From JAVBLF01 sp031553675 (lineage in GTDB: Bacteria > Bacillota > Clostridia > Christensenellales > CALWSW01), in contig JAVBLF010000117.1 of assembly GCA_031553675.1 (NCBI GenBank), forward strand, positions 1 to 7,119: a stretch of DNA of 7,119 nucleotides, read 5' to 3'. Numbering within the stretch: the stretch's first letter is position 1; the number at the start of each line of letters is the position of its first letter. Under the pieces are notes generated by a model. The model had not been told where the DNA came from. It ran no database searches and saw nothing but the letters and a program-made list of their open reading frames with translations. The position numbers and the translations under genes were made by a program. This document shows, piece after piece, positions 5,640 through 7,119 of the stretch.

Positions 5640-5669
5640 GGAAGTGGCGGAACGCCGGTTCCGACTTCC
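5640..5669. repeat. Second inverted repeat in the convergent intergenic region
   Basis: GGAAGT (5640-5645) pairs with ACTTCC (5664-5669), and CGGAAC (5648-5653) with GTTCCG (5658-5663), enclosing the loop GCCG and a 2-nt bulge. The hairpin has no U-tract on either side. It may protect the 3' end of a transcript or be a dispersed palindromic element; one copy cannot decide. Confidence 0.45.
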
Positions 5670-5697
5670 GCTCTATAGGAGGGTTTGCTAGCAGAGG

Positions 5698-7119
5698 CTA
5701 TTTGGACGGGGCGATCGGCACGGTTTCGACGACGACGCCTGGTTCGGGCAGATCGTAGGTAATCGGCTGATCCATCTGGATCGTGAAGAGGGTCTTGGTC
5801 GCGAGGAGTCTGCAGTTGGTGTAGTTGTAGGCGTAGATCGTGTTGCCCGACACCATGTAGAGGTTGTTTCCGATGTAGCAGGTGCGGGAGTTCGTGTCGT
5901 AATAGTAGTTGTTCGAGGGCTTGTTGGCCTTGAGCTCGCCGCGGACGGAGAAGCCGGTCCGGGTGCTGAACGCGACGATGTAGGCGCCCCACCAGGAATT
6001 GTCCTTGCCGCTCGACCAGTCGTAGCTGTAAACCGGAATGCCCAGCACGCCCTTTTTCAGGTCGACCATCAGCGCGCGGGCGTTGTAGGACACTTCGGAT
6101 TGGGTGTACTCGTTGCCGAGCACCTTGTAGAACATCTGCCTGGGCGCGCGCGGGTTTTTGACGTCGAACATCGAGAGCTTGAGGCCCATGTCCTTTTCCT
6201 GGCCGCTGTCGACCCGCTTGCCACTGGCGTCCGTGTAGAAGAGGGTGGTCGTCTGGCGTCCGATGCCGACGACGACGCCGTCTGCCACGGGATGGAGGTA
6301 GCTGCTAAAGCCCGGTACCTTGAGCTGGCCCAAAACCTTGGGCTTGCTGGGCGTCTTCAGGTCGATGACGAAGAGAGGGTCGGTGCGGCGGTAGGTGACG
6401 ATGTAGCCGGTGTCACCCGTGAAGCGGACGGACTGGATGGTTTCGCCCGGTGCCATGTCTTTGACGCTGCCGACGACGTCCATGTTCTTGTTGAGCACGT
6501 AGAGGTGGTTCTTGGTCTTCGAGTTTGCCGTGTTGGCCCAGGTCGTCGTGGCGATGCGGAAGTTCGTGCCGTATTCGTCCATCGAGTACTGGTTGAGGAT
6601 GTGACCGTCGACCTGGCCGCTGCCGGTGTAGGCGACGTTGCCCTTCGACACGTCGAAGCGGAAGAGGTTGGTCTTGTCGCCGTCCCAGGAGTTCTGCGCG
6701 ACGTACATGCGCGTTTTCGACATGTAGAGGTCGGAGCTGTTGCCGAGGTAGCATTGGGGCAAGCAGGGCTTCTGGGACGCGATGTCGAAGCCGCCGACCA
6801 TCATGTAGCTGGGCGAGAGCCGTCCCGGGAAGATGCGGATGCTCGTCGGAGCGATCGTCCGGAGTGCCGAGTCGCCCGCCGCCGAGTCGGAGTAGGCGGG
6901 AAGGATGTCTTCGTCCATGATGCGCACATCGTAGGGGATCGAGTAGACGTAATCCTGCACGACGAAGTAGAGGTAGTTGTCGACCATGCGGGTTTGCAGG
7001 CTGTTGCCCCGCAGGTAAAGCTTGCGCTCGCCGACGGGCTTGGCGCGGTTGGCGATGTTGTAAACCTCAAAGCGGGTCAGGCTGTAGCCGCCGCGATAGC
7101 GGTAGAGGCTCGCCCTGTC
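5698..7119 (-). CDS. Secreted-type beta-propeller protein, Beta_propel (PF09826-like), 5' end beyond the window
   Basis: The frame is open from the right edge to TAG at 5700-5698, giving 473 visible residues; the first internal Met (6987) is not taken as the start because the family signature continues upstream of it (FEVYNIANRAKPVGE, then LRGNSLQTRM). Family hallmarks of the large bacterial beta-propeller proteins distantly related to WD-40 repeats are present. They include an ILNQYSMDEYG segment followed by FRIATT, APGETIQSVRFTGDTGYIVT, DPLFVIDL, PGFSSYLHP and later strands such as LSMFDVKNPRAP. Members usually carry an N-terminal signal peptide or membrane anchor and act outside the cytoplasm; that part is off the window here. 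The molecular function of the family is not established. The protein ends in VVVETVPIAPSK. It converges on the hydrogenase operon, so no functional link is implied. Confidence 0.88.
   Translation of the reverse strand, partial: DRASLYRYRGGYSLTRFEVYNIANRAKPVGERKLYLRGNSLQTRMVDNYLYFVVQDYVYSIPYDVRIMDEDILPAYSDSAAGDSALRTIAPTSIRIFPGRLSPSYMMVGGFDIASQKPCLPQCYLGNSSDLYMSKTRMYVAQNSWDGDKTNLFRFDVSKGNVAYTGSGQVDGHILNQYSMDEYGTNFRIATTTWANTANSKTKNHLYVLNKNMDVVGSVKDMAPGETIQSVRFTGDTGYIVTYRRTDPLFVIDLKTPSKPKVLGQLKVPGFSSYLHPVADGVVVGIGRQTTTLFYTDASGKRVDSGQEKDMGLKLSMFDVKNPRAPRQMFYKVLGNEYTQSEVSYNARALMVDLKKGVLGIPVYSYDWSSGKDNSWWGAYIVAFSTRTGFSVRGELKANKPSNNYYYDTNSRTCYIGNNLYMVSGNTIYAYNYTNCRLLATKTLFTIQMDQPITYDLPEPGVVVETVPIAPSK

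Overview
The window carries a complete three-gene [FeFe]-hydrogenase operon on the + strand, followed by a translationally coupled ECF-transporter S component. A prophage scar and a tRNA gene lie on the left, and a secreted-type beta-propeller gene converges on the operon from the right. The coding DNA is GC-rich while the intergenic DNA is AT-rich. Together with a soluble NAD(P)-linked [FeFe]-hydrogenase, an ECF S component, a Beta_propel (PF09826-like) protein and a tRNA-Thr with encoded CCA, this suggests a strictly anaerobic, fermentative, high-GC member of the Bacillota. A Negativicutes/Selenomonas-like organism is my best guess, but no marker gene here proves it.

Layout. 1-727 (minus): phage terminase large subunit, cut by the left window edge and missing an internal block that should hold Walker B. 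728-1064: AT-rich stretch with no convincing gene, but with short repeats, a hairpin with a T-run and a doubtful 41-codon cysteine-containing ORF. 1065-1180 (minus): tRNA-Thr(GGT) with its own promoter and a strong terminator; its 3' end faces the phage remnant, as expected for an integration target. 1181-1458: divergent control region with the tRNA promoter on the minus strand and the hydrogenase promoter on the + strand, the latter overlapped by a 15-bp palindrome. 1459-5022 (+): hydC (NuoE-like), hydB (NuoF-like) and hydA. 5019-5555 (+): ECF S component. 5556-5697: two hairpins between convergent genes. 5698-7119 (minus): beta-propeller protein, 5' end beyond the right edge.

How the genes work together. 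HydC, HydB and HydA form a soluble complex that passes electrons between a pyridine nucleotide (FMN site in HydB), [2Fe-2S] and [4Fe-4S] clusters, and the H-cluster of HydA, so the cell can dispose of reductant as H2 or take H2 up. HydB is the short form with neither the extra thioredoxin-like nor the C-terminal ferredoxin domain of classical bifurcating HydB. Its nucleotide-binding loops also differ from the family consensus, including loss of the Glu that, in complex I, disfavours NADPH. HydA has a TSCSPGW instead of TSCCPxW H-cluster motif. The membrane protein sharing an ATGA overlap with hydA has no obvious link to hydrogen metabolism and is the most open functional question in the window. 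No maturation genes (hydE, hydF, hydG) are present here.
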